A DNA stretch of 28,988 nucleotides from Clostridiales bacterium (GTDB lineage: Bacteria; Bacillota; Clostridia; Oscillospirales; Acutalibacteraceae), in the NCBI GenBank assembly GCA_012728445.1, contig JAAYFA010000284.1:1-28988 (forward strand), read 5' to 3'. Under the pieces are notes generated by a model. The model saw only the letters and a list, made by a program, of their open reading frames with translations, made no database searches and was not told where the DNA came from. The first letter of the stretch is position 1, and every line of letters starts with the position of its first letter. The position numbers were made by a program, and so were the translations under genes. This document shows positions 15,467 to 22,690 of the stretch, one piece after another.

Positions 15467-16231
15467 TTAGCGGTTTTTGAACTTATTGAGCAGCGAAATA
15501 AGCAGTTTTTCTAAAAGGATACTCAGTAAGATGACAGCCACCGTCCACGCAAATAGGTCAATGGTCTCAATATAAATCTTTGAATAGTAAAGTTTGCTTC
15601 CGATGGAGCCGGCTGGCAAACTTAAAACTTCCGCTGCGATGCCTGCCTTCCACGCAAGCCCCAGCGATGTGGTGCAGCCGGCGAAAAAATAAGGCAAAAC
15701 CGCAGGAATGTAGACCTTGGCAAACAGAGCCTTACGTGAAAAACGGAAAACTTTTGCCATTTCCAACAAATACTTGTCGGTTTGTCGGATTCCTTCGCTC
15801 ACGTTTGCCCAGATGATGGGCAGTACCATTAGAAAAGCAATAAAGACAGGGACCCCCGGCTTCTTTATCCATACAAGGGCAAGGATGATAAAAGAAGCGA
15901 CGGGGGTTGATTTAATAACGGTTATCGCCGGGTGAAAGAATTCATATAAGACGGACGATGCCGCGGTGAGCACCCCAAGCAAGGTGCCTGCGACAACACC
16001 GAGAACAAAGCCTTCGACAATGCGCAGCAAAGACAGCAGCGATGCCGTCCAAAACTCAGCTGTCTGTGCCAGTTCCCAAAGCCTCGCAAGTGTTTGCCAA
16101 GGGGAAGGCAGCAAAATCTCCTGCCGTACAAGGAGATATGCCGCCTGCCAAATGGTCAGCCATACGGCCGCCACCGCAACTTTTTTTATAATTAAAACTG
16201 TCCGCCGCTTATGCGCCGAAGTAGAAGTCAT
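15467..16231 (-). CDS. ABC transporter permease (SsuC/TauC type)
   Basis: Inner-membrane permease of a NitT/TauT-family importer with about six hydrophobic helices. The coupling loop has the EAA-type pattern LEMAKVFRFSRK followed by IPAVLP, which docks on the ATPase. The open frame begins at 16282, inside the binding-protein gene; ATG 16231 is preferred, with GGAGGAG 12 nt upstream (16244-16250), giving 254 residues. It overlaps the end of the binding-protein gene by 23 nt in another frame, a sign of translational coupling. After it comes a 115-nt gap before the GGDEF/HD-GYP gene and then the ATPase, so the transporter cassette is split by a signalling gene. Confidence 0.9.
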   Translation of the reverse strand: MTSTSAHKRRTVLIIKKVAVAAVWLTIWQAAYLLVRQEILLPSPWQTLARLWELAQTAEFWTASLLSLLRIVEGFVLGVVAGTLLGVLTAASSVLYEFFHPAITVIKSTPVASFIILALVWIKKPGVPVFIAFLMVLPIIWANVSEGIRQTDKYLLEMAKVFRFSRKALFAKVYIPAVLPYFFAGCTTSLGLAWKAGIAAEVLSLPAGSIGSKLYYSKIYIETIDLFAWTVAVILLSILLEKLLISLLNKFKNR

Positions 16232-17234
16232 CCTTTGGCTCAGCTCCTCCGATGGATTTCGGGTTGGCTTTAAACAAAACACTTAAATTTTGCATGGTGA
16301 TATCTTTCATCTCGCGACCGGCAATAAAGGTGATGTTAGATGTGGGGATGGCCTTTTGAGCAAGCTGTGCGCTGGGGATAATTTCATATTTTGCAATCAG
16401 TTCGCCGGCGTTGCTTGCTTTGTCATTTACGAAGTCGACGGATTTTTTGTATTCCTTCAAGAAATCGTTGACAGCTTCCGGGTTTTCCTGCGCAAATTTT
16501 GTGCGAACAACCAGGCATCCCATGGCGAGTGTGCTTGGGGTACCGCTTATTTCACAAGCTTTTTCCCACTCTGTTGTCAAGTTTAAAATATTTTTAAGTT
16601 TGGGGTTTTTACTTGTTACCGTCGATACAAAAGGCTCCGGTAGAATATATATGCCTTCCTTGTCCGTTGACGCAATGGCGGCAAGTTCACTGTGCTCCGC
16701 CTTGTATTCAACCGTCACATCTTTTTCCGGGTCAATACCGTTGGCGGTGAGAATGAAGGTTAAGATATATTCCGGGGAAGAGCCTTGGCCGGAAGAGTAA
16801 ATAGTTTTACCTTTGAGGTCGGCAATGGAGCTGATGGAGTCGCCTTGTTCCAAAAGATAAAGCACACCCAGCGTGTTGATGCAAAGAATTTGAACCTCGC
16901 CGTTTGTCTTGTTGTACATGGTCGACGCAAAATTAACAGGACTGGCTGCAATATCCACAGCGCCTGTGGTAATCAGCGGTAAAATGTCTGTTGGCGCGCC
17001 CTCAATCGTAAAGTTGTAATCGTTAGCCGTCGTACCGGCCGCGTCGGCATCCATGAGCTGTACCAAGCCCATACCGGTCGGGCCTTTCAGCCCCGCCACG
17101 TTGATAACGGTTTTTTGAGCCTTGGTTGTTGCTTGTGTGGTGGTTTGGTCTGTTTTGTCGTTGTTGCAAGCGGCAACACTAAACAATAAGATGAGTGCTG
17201 TTAAGGCTGCGGTGAGTTTCTTGAGTGTTTTCAT
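16209..17234 (-). CDS. ABC transporter substrate-binding lipoprotein (NitT/TauT/THI5-like)
   Basis: Captures the substrate of the importer encoded by this operon and is anchored outside the membrane. It has 341 residues: a lipoprotein signal with lipobox VAAC (Cys23), a short Thr/Gln-rich linker (25-41), then a two-lobed binding domain beginning INVAGLKGPTGMGL. TTGAVDIAASP and LKGKTIYSSGQGSSPEY match the anion-pocket segments of SsuA/THI5-like proteins. Ligands in this family include sulfonates, nitrate, taurine, bicarbonate and thiamine precursors; the sequence alone does not say which. It starts 26 nt after the Crp/Fnr-type regulator, in the same transcript. The start ATG begins directly with the signal peptide. 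Confidence 0.9.
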   Translation of the reverse strand: MKTLKKLTAALTALILLFSVAACNNDKTDQTTTQATTKAQKTVINVAGLKGPTGMGLVQLMDADAAGTTANDYNFTIEGAPTDILPLITTGAVDIAASPVNFASTMYNKTNGEVQILCINTLGVLYLLEQGDSISSIADLKGKTIYSSGQGSSPEYILTFILTANGIDPEKDVTVEYKAEHSELAAIASTDKEGIYILPEPFVSTVTSKNPKLKNILNLTTEWEKACEISGTPSTLAMGCLVVRTKFAQENPEAVNDFLKEYKKSVDFVNDKASNAGELIAKYEIIPSAQLAQKAIPTSNITFIAGREMKDITMQNLSVLFKANPKSIGGAEPKDDFYFGA

Positions 17235-17260
17235 TCGTTTGTTCTCCCTTATCCTATTTA

Positions 17261-17935
17261 TTATTTTTTGAAGCTTGAAAGCTTTTTGAGGTCGGTAATC
17301 GTTATTGTTTTATCGTCTCGATCGATGATCTCTTCTTCAATAAAAAAGTCAAAAGCTCTGTACAGCGATGCTCTGCCGATGTCCAGTTCTCTCGCCAGAA
17401 GGCTTAGGTTGCTAACGTTTGCGCGCACGCCGTCGCCGTCGCTTTTGCTGTTACTCAAGAGCCAGCCGGCAAGGCGCATTTCCGCGCTGCCCGCCGTGAA
17501 CGCATCAATTTTATCTGTTAAAAAATATATTCTTTGTGAAAGGTAAGCAATGTAGTTCTCGGCGATAGTGCTGTTTTCTTGCATAAGCCGGCTTATCAGT
17601 GTACGGGGAAGAAAAAGCACTTTGCACAGTGATACCGCAGATATTTCCGTCGCATACCGCTTGCTGGTCGAAAAAAGTGTAACAGCGCCGAAGAGACTGC
17701 CTTTTTCGAGTGTACTGATAACCGTGCGGCCTTTTGTTACCCTTGCTTTACCACTCAACAACAGCCCGATAGCCGGTTTGTAGCTGTCATTTGAAAATAT
17801 GGTTTCTCCGCGGACAAAAGTGCTGAGCTCTCCCGCCGACTCGATACCCGATTTTAAAACTGCGGCATCGGCAGATTCAAACAGCTTGGTTTGTAAAAGC
17901 AAAGCCACTGCCTTGTTTTGATCACTTTGTGTCAT
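17261..17935 (-). CDS. Crp/Fnr-family transcriptional regulator
   Basis: Predicted DNA-binding regulator of 224 residues and first gene of the transporter operon. The N-terminal half (about 20-125) is a cyclic-nucleotide-binding-type beta barrel, including VRGETIFSND and GLLLSGKARV. A long dimer helix follows, then a winged helix-turn-helix at about 174-199 with LLARELDIGRASLYRAFDFF. It lacks the N-terminal cysteine cluster of Fnr, so it is not an Fe-S oxygen sensor of that type; the phosphate-binding RxS motif of Crp is not evident either, so cAMP is unlikely. AGGAG lies shortly upstream of ATG 17935. It probably controls its own operon (consensus promoter with an adjacent palindrome). The effector is unknown; c-di-GMP is a speculative candidate. 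Confidence 0.9.
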   Translation of the reverse strand: MTQSDQNKAVALLLQTKLFESADAAVLKSGIESAGELSTFVRGETIFSNDSYKPAIGLLLSGKARVTKGRTVISTLEKGSLFGAVTLFSTSKRYATEISAVSLCKVLFLPRTLISRLMQENSTIAENYIAYLSQRIYFLTDKIDAFTAGSAEMRLAGWLLSNSKSDGDGVRANVSNLSLLARELDIGRASLYRAFDFFIEEEIIDRDDKTITITDLKKLSSFKK

Positions 17936-17950
17936 GATGCTCCTAAATGT

Positions 17951-17964
17951 GTATCAAATGGTAC
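17951..17964 (-). promoter_or_regulatory. candidate operator: imperfect palindrome
   Basis: GTATCAAATGGTAC reads GTA-n-CA-nn-TG-n-TAC, with five of seven base pairs symmetric. It lies roughly 5-18 nt downstream of the predicted transcription start of the Crp/Fnr gene, where a bound regulator would block transcription. It is an inferred autoregulatory site; no second copy was identified in the window. Confidence 0.4.
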
Positions 17965-17974
17965 GTTTTTATAA

Positions 17975-18003
17975 ATTATAACGCGCAAAGCCATTTTTGT
18001 CAA
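17975..18003 (-). promoter_or_regulatory. perfect-consensus promoter of the Crp/Fnr-ABC operon
   Basis: On the minus strand TTGACA (18003-17998) and TATAAT (17980-17975) are exact consensus hexamers with a 17-bp spacer. It is the strongest promoter seen in the window. The predicted transcript starts near 17968 with a leader of about 33 nt before ATG 17935. Confidence 0.85.
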
Positions 18004-18046
18004 GCTCTTTTAATGTGTAGGGTAAAACGGTGCGGGGTTTTATTTA

Positions 18047-18075
18047 TTGCGACTTTATATCGTGTATGTTATAAT
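18047..18075 (+). promoter_or_regulatory. phospho-sugar mutase promoter
   Basis: TTGCGA (18047-18052) and an exact TATAAT (18070-18075) are separated by 17 bp. The predicted start is near 18082, giving a leader of about 78 nt. It is divergent from the Crp/Fnr promoter, whose -35 lies 44 bp away, so a regulator bound between them could affect both. Confidence 0.75.
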
Positions 18076-18159
18076 ACAAAGCAGAATGACAGTGGTCGGA
18101 ACGGGTGGAACAGCGGCCAAAGAATAACCCCCAATAACGAAGCTTAAGGAGAAAACCCG

Positions 18160-19890
18160 ATGAGCAGAGAAAATGAGCTTTATGAGCTTTGGCTTAAAAA
18201 GACAGAAAACGATGCGGAACTGAACGAAGAACTGAAAGCTGTCGAAGGCAAGGCGGAGGAAATTGCGGACCGCTTTTATCGCAATCTGGAATTCGGCACC
18301 GCCGGCCTGCGGGGTGTTTTGGGCGCGGGCACAAACCGCGTGAATATGTACACGACAAACCAAGTTACACAGGGGCTTTCTGATTTTTTAAATCAAGAAT
18401 ATACGGACCCGACAGTGGCGATTGCCTATGATTCGCGCATCAACTCGACGCTTTTTGCAAAAGAATCGGCCTGTGTGCTCGCGGCCAATGGCATCAAAGC
18501 CTATATATTCCCCGCACTTATGCCCACACCGATGCTGTCCTTTGCCGTGCGCCGGCTGAAGTGCCAATCCGGCATCATCATTACCGCCAGCCATAATCCC
18601 GCTAAATACAACGGCTATAAATGTTATGACCCCCAAGGCTATCAGATGACAGACGAAGCGGCGCAAAAGACTTATGAATTTATTAAAAAAACCGACATCT
18701 TTGACGGCGTGAAGAAAATAGATTTTGACGAAGGCGTTGCCAAGGGTAAAATTGTCTTTATTGAGCCATGGCTAAATGAAGAATTCTATCAAAAAGTGTT
18801 GGCACAGAGCGTCAACCCCAATGTCTGCAGTGCGTGTGCACTCAAACTAATCTATACACCGCTCAACGGCGCAGGCAACGTTCCGGTCAGGGAGATTTTT
18901 GGGCGTATGGGGCTAAAAGATGTCGCCGTGGTGCCCGAGCAGGAACATCCGGACGGCAACTTCCCGACCTGCCCTTTCCCGAATCCGGAAATCAGGCAGG
19001 CGTTCGAATATGCGCTGAAAATGACGCAAACGAACCATGCCGATTTGCTTCTAGCCACGGCCCCGGCCTGCGACAGGGTGGGGGTTGCGGTACGGGACAA
19101 AGACGATTACAAGCTGCTCTCCGGCAATGAAGTCGGTGCGCTGCTTGCCGAATATGTTCTTTCGAGTAAAACAGCGAACGGGACCTTGCCGAAAAACCCA
19201 TTGATTATCAAATCTTTTGTAACGACCGATTTGGTCGTGGTCTTAGCCAAAAAATATGGTTGTGAAGTCGTCGATTTATTGACGGGCTTCAAATACATCG
19301 GCGAATACATTACCAACCTCGAAAAGAAGGGTGAACAAGACCGCTTCATCTTGGGGATGGAAGAAAGCTACGGCTACTTAGCCGGCACCCACGCGCGGGA
19401 TAAGGATGCCGTCGTTGCCTCCATGCTCATTTGTGAAATGGCGGTGTTTTACAAGGCGCAGGGCAAAACGCTCGTTGACGTGATGGATGAGATATACCGC
19501 GAACACGGCAGATACCTAAATACCGTGCTGAACTTTTCCTTCGAAGGGGAGAGCGGCATGATAAAAATGCAACAAATCATGAGCGTGTTAAGAGCGCAAG
19601 CACCTTCTGCGATAGCCGGGATGCCGGTGCTGAAGATTTCCGATTACGAATTGGGCACGACAACAGAACCGGCAACAGGCCTAAAAGCCGCTATTGAGTT
19701 ACCAAAATCCAATGTACTCGCCTATAGACTACCGGGCGGCAACGGCGTGATTGTAAGGCCGTCAGGCACGGAGCCGAAAATCAAGGTGTATATCACCGCC
19801 TGCGCAAAAGAAAAATCCGCAGCCGAACAGCTTGCGGAAAAAATCGGGCATGATATGAAAAACATATTGCATATAGAGACTCTGTCATAA
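18160..19890 (+). CDS. pgcA: phospho-sugar mutase (PgcA type) with altered metal loop
   Basis: Alpha-D-phosphohexomutase family, 576 residues, the usual length for PgcA-type phosphoglucomutase/phosphomannomutase, which interconverts hexose 1- and 6-phosphates for glycogen and cell-envelope precursors. TASHNP carries the phosphorylated Ser144; GMEESYGY (sugar-binding loop) and RPSGTEPKIKVY (phosphate-binding loop) are intact. The metal-binding loop is not: the family reads D-P-D-x-D-R, but here residues 301-306 are A-P-A-C-D-R, so two of three Mg2+ ligands are Ala (both codons GCC, each one base from GAC). The enzyme may be inactive, use a different metal site, or carry sequence errors. AAGGAG lies 9 nt before the ATG. 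An 80-residue membrane protein follows 31 nt later. Confidence 0.92.
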   Translation: MSRENELYELWLKKTENDAELNEELKAVEGKAEEIADRFYRNLEFGTAGLRGVLGAGTNRVNMYTTNQVTQGLSDFLNQEYTDPTVAIAYDSRINSTLFAKESACVLAANGIKAYIFPALMPTPMLSFAVRRLKCQSGIIITASHNPAKYNGYKCYDPQGYQMTDEAAQKTYEFIKKTDIFDGVKKIDFDEGVAKGKIVFIEPWLNEEFYQKVLAQSVNPNVCSACALKLIYTPLNGAGNVPVREIFGRMGLKDVAVVPEQEHPDGNFPTCPFPNPEIRQAFEYALKMTQTNHADLLLATAPACDRVGVAVRDKDDYKLLSGNEVGALLAEYVLSSKTANGTLPKNPLIIKSFVTTDLVVVLAKKYGCEVVDLLTGFKYIGEYITNLEKKGEQDRFILGMEESYGYLAGTHARDKDAVVASMLICEMAVFYKAQGKTLVDVMDEIYREHGRYLNTVLNFSFEGESGMIKMQQIMSVLRAQAPSAIAGMPVLKISDYELGTTTEPATGLKAAIELPKSNVLAYRLPGGNGVIVRPSGTEPKIKVYITACAKEKSAAEQLAEKIGHDMKNILHIETLS

Positions 19891-19921
19891 ATCCAAACAA
19901 AAAGAAAAGAGGCCGTTCAAC

Positions 19922-20164
19922 ATGAAGCAAAGGAAATTGTTTATTAGAATTGTCGCATTACTCATGGCGCTACTCATGGCGGGGAGCGTTATCGTCGTTG
20001 CTCTGCAAATATTTGCCTCCGCAGCAGACTCAACCGTGTTAACTGCGGTTGCAGCAACCGGCAGCCAAGCCAACGAAACCAGGTGGCCTATTTATGCGGC
20101 TCTTGCCGCATTTTTAGTCGTTGTCGTCTTGATCGTCATTCCGATAGTCACCAAGAAAAAGTAG
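19922..20164 (+). CDS. small membrane protein, 80 residues, unknown function
   Basis: Short protein with two hydrophobic stretches: an N-terminal signal-like segment (about 8-35, after basic MKQRK and ending FASAAD) and a C-terminal helix (about 56-76) closed by VTKKK. If the signal is cleaved after ASA, the product is a tiny single-pass protein with a short outside segment (ADSTVL...NETRW). A Shine-Dalgarno-like AAAGAGG precedes the ATG, and the gene follows the mutase by 31 nt with no terminator between, so the two are probably co-transcribed. The terminator at 20248-20292 ends the transcript. I do not recognise the family. Ribosome site and topology make it a likely real gene. Confidence 0.65.
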   Translation: MKQRKLFIRIVALLMALLMAGSVIVVALQIFASAADSTVLTAVAATGSQANETRWPIYAALAAFLVVVVLIVIPIVTKKK

Positions 20165-20247
20165 CATGCAGGGATATAAACCCGGCATACAAGACGGCTC
20201 CCTCATTACAAACAACCTAAAAATCAATGCAAAAACCCATAAGTTTT

Positions 20248-20292
20248 AAAAAGGACAGGATGCGCCGACAAGGTAGGCATCTGTCCTTTTTT
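20248..20292. terminator. bidirectional intrinsic terminator
   Basis: AAAAAGGACAG (20248-20258) pairs with CTGTCCTTTTT (20281-20291), extended by ATGC/GCAT with a single bulged G at 20259. T-runs occur on both strands. It lies between the plus-strand mutase unit and the end of truB on the minus strand, and should stop both. Confidence 0.88.
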
Positions 20293-20298
20293 GCAGTT

Positions 20299-21195
20299 TT
20301 AATTCGGTACGTATACTCTTTTTACGGCCATTTCACTCCCGCCGTCCCGGATTTCCCCTATCCCGAGGAACTTGTTTTCGCCGCCGTAAACCCTGAAATA
20401 ACCCGGCGAGTTTTGCTGTTCAATTCTTGCGAGATCGAGCGCGCCGCCATTGCCGAAGCGGATGGCCTGTGCGGGCGTAACGCAAACAGCGGGGTACGCA
20501 CAAAGCACTTTGTCGACCGGGATCAGGTGTTTGGCGATTTCTCCGGTTTCGGCCGCTTTTTCCAGTTGCTCGATCGTCATGCTGTCCTCAAGCGAAAATC
20601 CGTTTGCGCCCGTTCGCCGCAAGGCGGATAAAACAGCGCCGCAGCCGAGCACCGTACCAATATCGGCGGCAAGTGTTCGTATATAGGTCCCCGCTGAGCA
20701 GCTCACATCCACTACGAACTCACGGGCTTCCTCATTGACCGAAAGCAGGTCTGCACAATAAATAGTGACCGGCCTTTCTTCCCTTTCCACTTCCATCCCT
20801 TGTCGGGCAAGTTCATAAAGACGCACCCCGTCCTTTGAAAGTGCGGAAAACATTGGCGGTAGCTGCTGTATACCGCCCACAAAAGTTTTCAGTACCCTTT
20901 CAAAATCGGCGGCGCTTACCGTAACATTACTGTTGGAAAGCACCTTGCCGGTGATATCCAATGTGTCTGTCGTGATACCAAGGCGTATCGTGGCCCGGTA
21001 GCTCTTGTCGTGTGTGGGAATAAGCTCGGCAAAACGCGTTGCGCCGCCAAGCATAACCGGCAACACGCCCGTCGCCATAGGGTCCAGCGTGCCGGTATGG
21101 CCCGCTTTTTTTTCGCCTGTTATGCGCCGCACACGTGCGACCGCCCCAAATGAAGTGATGTCTGTGGGTTTGTCGACAACTATAAATCCGGTCAT
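20299..21195 (-). CDS. truB: tRNA pseudouridine(55) synthase
   Basis: Converts uridine 55 of the T-loop of tRNAs to pseudouridine in the cytoplasm. The catalytic aspartate is Asp38 in GHTGTLDPMATGVLP, and the N-terminus MTGFIVVDKPTDITSF is standard. The frame is open to 21225, but ATG 21195 is chosen because GGAGG lies about 5 nt upstream and the protein then begins at the conserved N-terminus, giving 298 residues. Further TruB segments include GGIQQLPPMFSALSKDGVR and CSAGTYIRTLAADIG. It is the last visible gene of the rimP-nusA operon, 54 nt after nrnA. Assignment is secure. Confidence 0.96.
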   Translation of the reverse strand: MTGFIVVDKPTDITSFGAVARVRRITGEKKAGHTGTLDPMATGVLPVMLGGATRFAELIPTHDKSYRATIRLGITTDTLDITGKVLSNSNVTVSAADFERVLKTFVGGIQQLPPMFSALSKDGVRLYELARQGMEVEREERPVTIYCADLLSVNEEAREFVVDVSCSAGTYIRTLAADIGTVLGCGAVLSALRRTGANGFSLEDSMTIEQLEKAAETGEIAKHLIPVDKVLCAYPAVCVTPAQAIRFGNGGALDLARIEQQNSPGYFRVYGGENKFLGIGEIRDGGSEMAVKRVYVPN

Positions 21196-21249
21196 GGGTT
21201 CCTCCAAAAAAACATTGGACGCCATAAAAGGCGTCCAAGAGCAGTTGAT

Positions 21250-22203
21250 TTACGGTGCAATTTCCTCGCTGACATTTTTGAGCAAAACTTCCATCGCCTT
21301 TTCCAGGGGTCCGTCTAAACGACAACCCGCTGCTTTTGCGTGACCGCCGCCGCCCATTTTGGCTGCGAGCACTGCTGCGTTGAGCGGCCCGTTTGTACGT
21401 ATGGAAGCCTTGAAGTTGCCATCCTTTGTTTCACGCAGCGTCACACCGACCAGAACACCCTCAATCTGCCGCGGCAGGGCGGACAGGCGGTCGCATTCGC
21501 TTTCGTTCGCACCGGTGATGCGGAACATTTCCTGCACGATGGTGATGACCGCAAGGCGGTCGTCAAAATACATCGTCATGCTATCTAAGGCCAAGCGTTC
21601 GAGCGCAGCATATACACGTGACTTTGTTTCAAAAAACACTTGATTAATTTCGTCCTTGTTCGCGCCCGCGTCAATTAAAATGGCGGCGAGGCGGTGAGAA
21701 CGGGCGCTGGTGTTGGAGTAGCGAAAGCACCCCGTGTCGGTGGAAAGCCCGGTGTAAATGCAGTCTGCTATGGCGGGGTCAAGGCTTGCACCCAGTTCCA
21801 TGAGCACGTCATATATAATTTCGGCCGCGGCGGCCGCATCGCTTTCCAGCAAAATATAGTCGGCTTTCAGGTTGTTTGAGCCGTGATGGTCTATGCTGAG
21901 GTTAATGATGTCTTTGTAGATCGCTTCATACTCGGCACCCAGCAAAACCGAATCGGCAATATCGACGGCCACAATGAAGGCCGGTTCAAAGTCTTGTTCG
22001 GGCAAATTCTGCCACATGAAGGCGTAGCTGGCCGGTATTTTATCCGGACATTTTACGACAGCCTTCTTTCCGAGACTGCGCAAAGCCCTGCAAAGCGCAT
22101 AGGCGGTGCCCAAGGTGTCCCCATCGGGGTGGTCATGGGTTAGAATAAGAATGTTGTCCTTACTCTTGAGCAGTTCTGCTGCGTAAGCGGCGTTAATCCT
22201 CAT
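21250..22203 (-). CDS. nrnA: DHH-family oligoribonuclease / pAp phosphatase
   Basis: NrnA-type enzyme of 317 residues that degrades very short RNA oligonucleotides (including pGpG, the c-di-GMP breakdown product) and, in several species, dephosphorylates pAp. The DHH motifs are complete: THDHPDGDTLG (22-32), SIDHHGSN with Asp105-His106-His107, GLSTDTGCFRYSN, and the DHHA1 motif GGGGHAKAAG (283-292). Its start overlaps the end of rbfA by 11 nt, as in many Firmicutes operons, which indicates translational coupling. NrnA-type clearance of pGpG could complement the HD-GYP phosphodiesterase encoded elsewhere in the window, though the genes are in separate transcripts. Confidence 0.93.
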   Translation of the reverse strand: MRINAAYAAELLKSKDNILILTHDHPDGDTLGTAYALCRALRSLGKKAVVKCPDKIPASYAFMWQNLPEQDFEPAFIVAVDIADSVLLGAEYEAIYKDIINLSIDHHGSNNLKADYILLESDAAAAAEIIYDVLMELGASLDPAIADCIYTGLSTDTGCFRYSNTSARSHRLAAILIDAGANKDEINQVFFETKSRVYAALERLALDSMTMYFDDRLAVITIVQEMFRITGANESECDRLSALPRQIEGVLVGVTLRETKDGNFKASIRTNGPLNAAVLAAKMGGGGHAKAAGCRLDGPLEKAMEVLLKNVSEEIAP

Positions 22204-22549
22204 CTTTTGCTACCTTCAAGTCGCTTAATATTTTTGCAATACCCACGCCGCGTTCGACGGAGTCATCTGCAATAAACTTTAGTTCCGGTGCGACGCGCAG
22301 GCGCAGCTTTCCGCCGACTTCGCGGCGTATACGCCCCGTTGCGCTTTCCAGCCCTTTTACGGCGAGTTTGGCTGTCTCTATGCCTTCCAAGGCGCTAATG
22401 TATACTTTTGCACTGGTGGTATCGGTGCTGACATCGACCCGCACGACGGTGAGCATGCCTTGTATACGGGGGTCTTTCAACTCGCGTATAATGGCCACTA
22501 TTTCTCGCTTGATGTCCTCGGACACTCTGTCTTTACGGTAACCTGCCAT
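22193..22549 (-). CDS. rbfA: 30S ribosome-binding factor A
   Basis: Small KH-fold protein of 118 residues that binds the 30S subunit during late maturation of the 16S rRNA 5' end. The start MAGYRKDRVSEDIKRE, the segment LKDPRIQGMLTV and the C-terminal LRVAPELKFIADDSVERG are typical. An AGGTG site precedes the ATG at the usual distance. It lies between infB and nrnA in the conserved order. The 141-nt spacer from infB is unusually structured. Function is secure from both sequence and context. Confidence 0.95.
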   Translation of the reverse strand: MAGYRKDRVSEDIKREIVAIIRELKDPRIQGMLTVVRVDVSTDTTSAKVYISALEGIETAKLAVKGLESATGRIRREVGGKLRLRVAPELKFIADDSVERGVGIAKILSDLKVAKDED

Positions 22550-22582
22550 AGTAACACCTCGTTCTTATATTTTGAAAACAAT

Positions 22583-22688
22583 AGAGAAGCACGACTTCGT
22601 CGTGAAAAGCAGTTGGAAAGCAATGGGGGTTACGACGGATTAATACGTGTCAATTTTAGCGTATCAATCGTCCCCCTATCGCTTCTCT
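22583..22688 (-). other. self-complementary infB-rbfA spacer, possible structured RNA element
   Basis: The spacer is bounded by an exact 8-bp inverted repeat, AGAGAAGC (22583-22590) and GCTTCTCT (22681-22688). Inside are a perfect hairpin CACGAC-TTC-GTCGTG (22590-22604) and a longer imperfect one: GATTAATACG (22638-22647) with CGTATCAATC (22660-22669), 12-nt loop, extended by GGGGG (22625-22629) with CCCCC (22672-22676). No U-run follows on the minus strand, so it is not an intrinsic terminator. It could be an mRNA-processing or regulatory structure, or the remnant of a small palindromic repeat. Confidence 0.5.
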
Positions 22689-22690
22689 TA

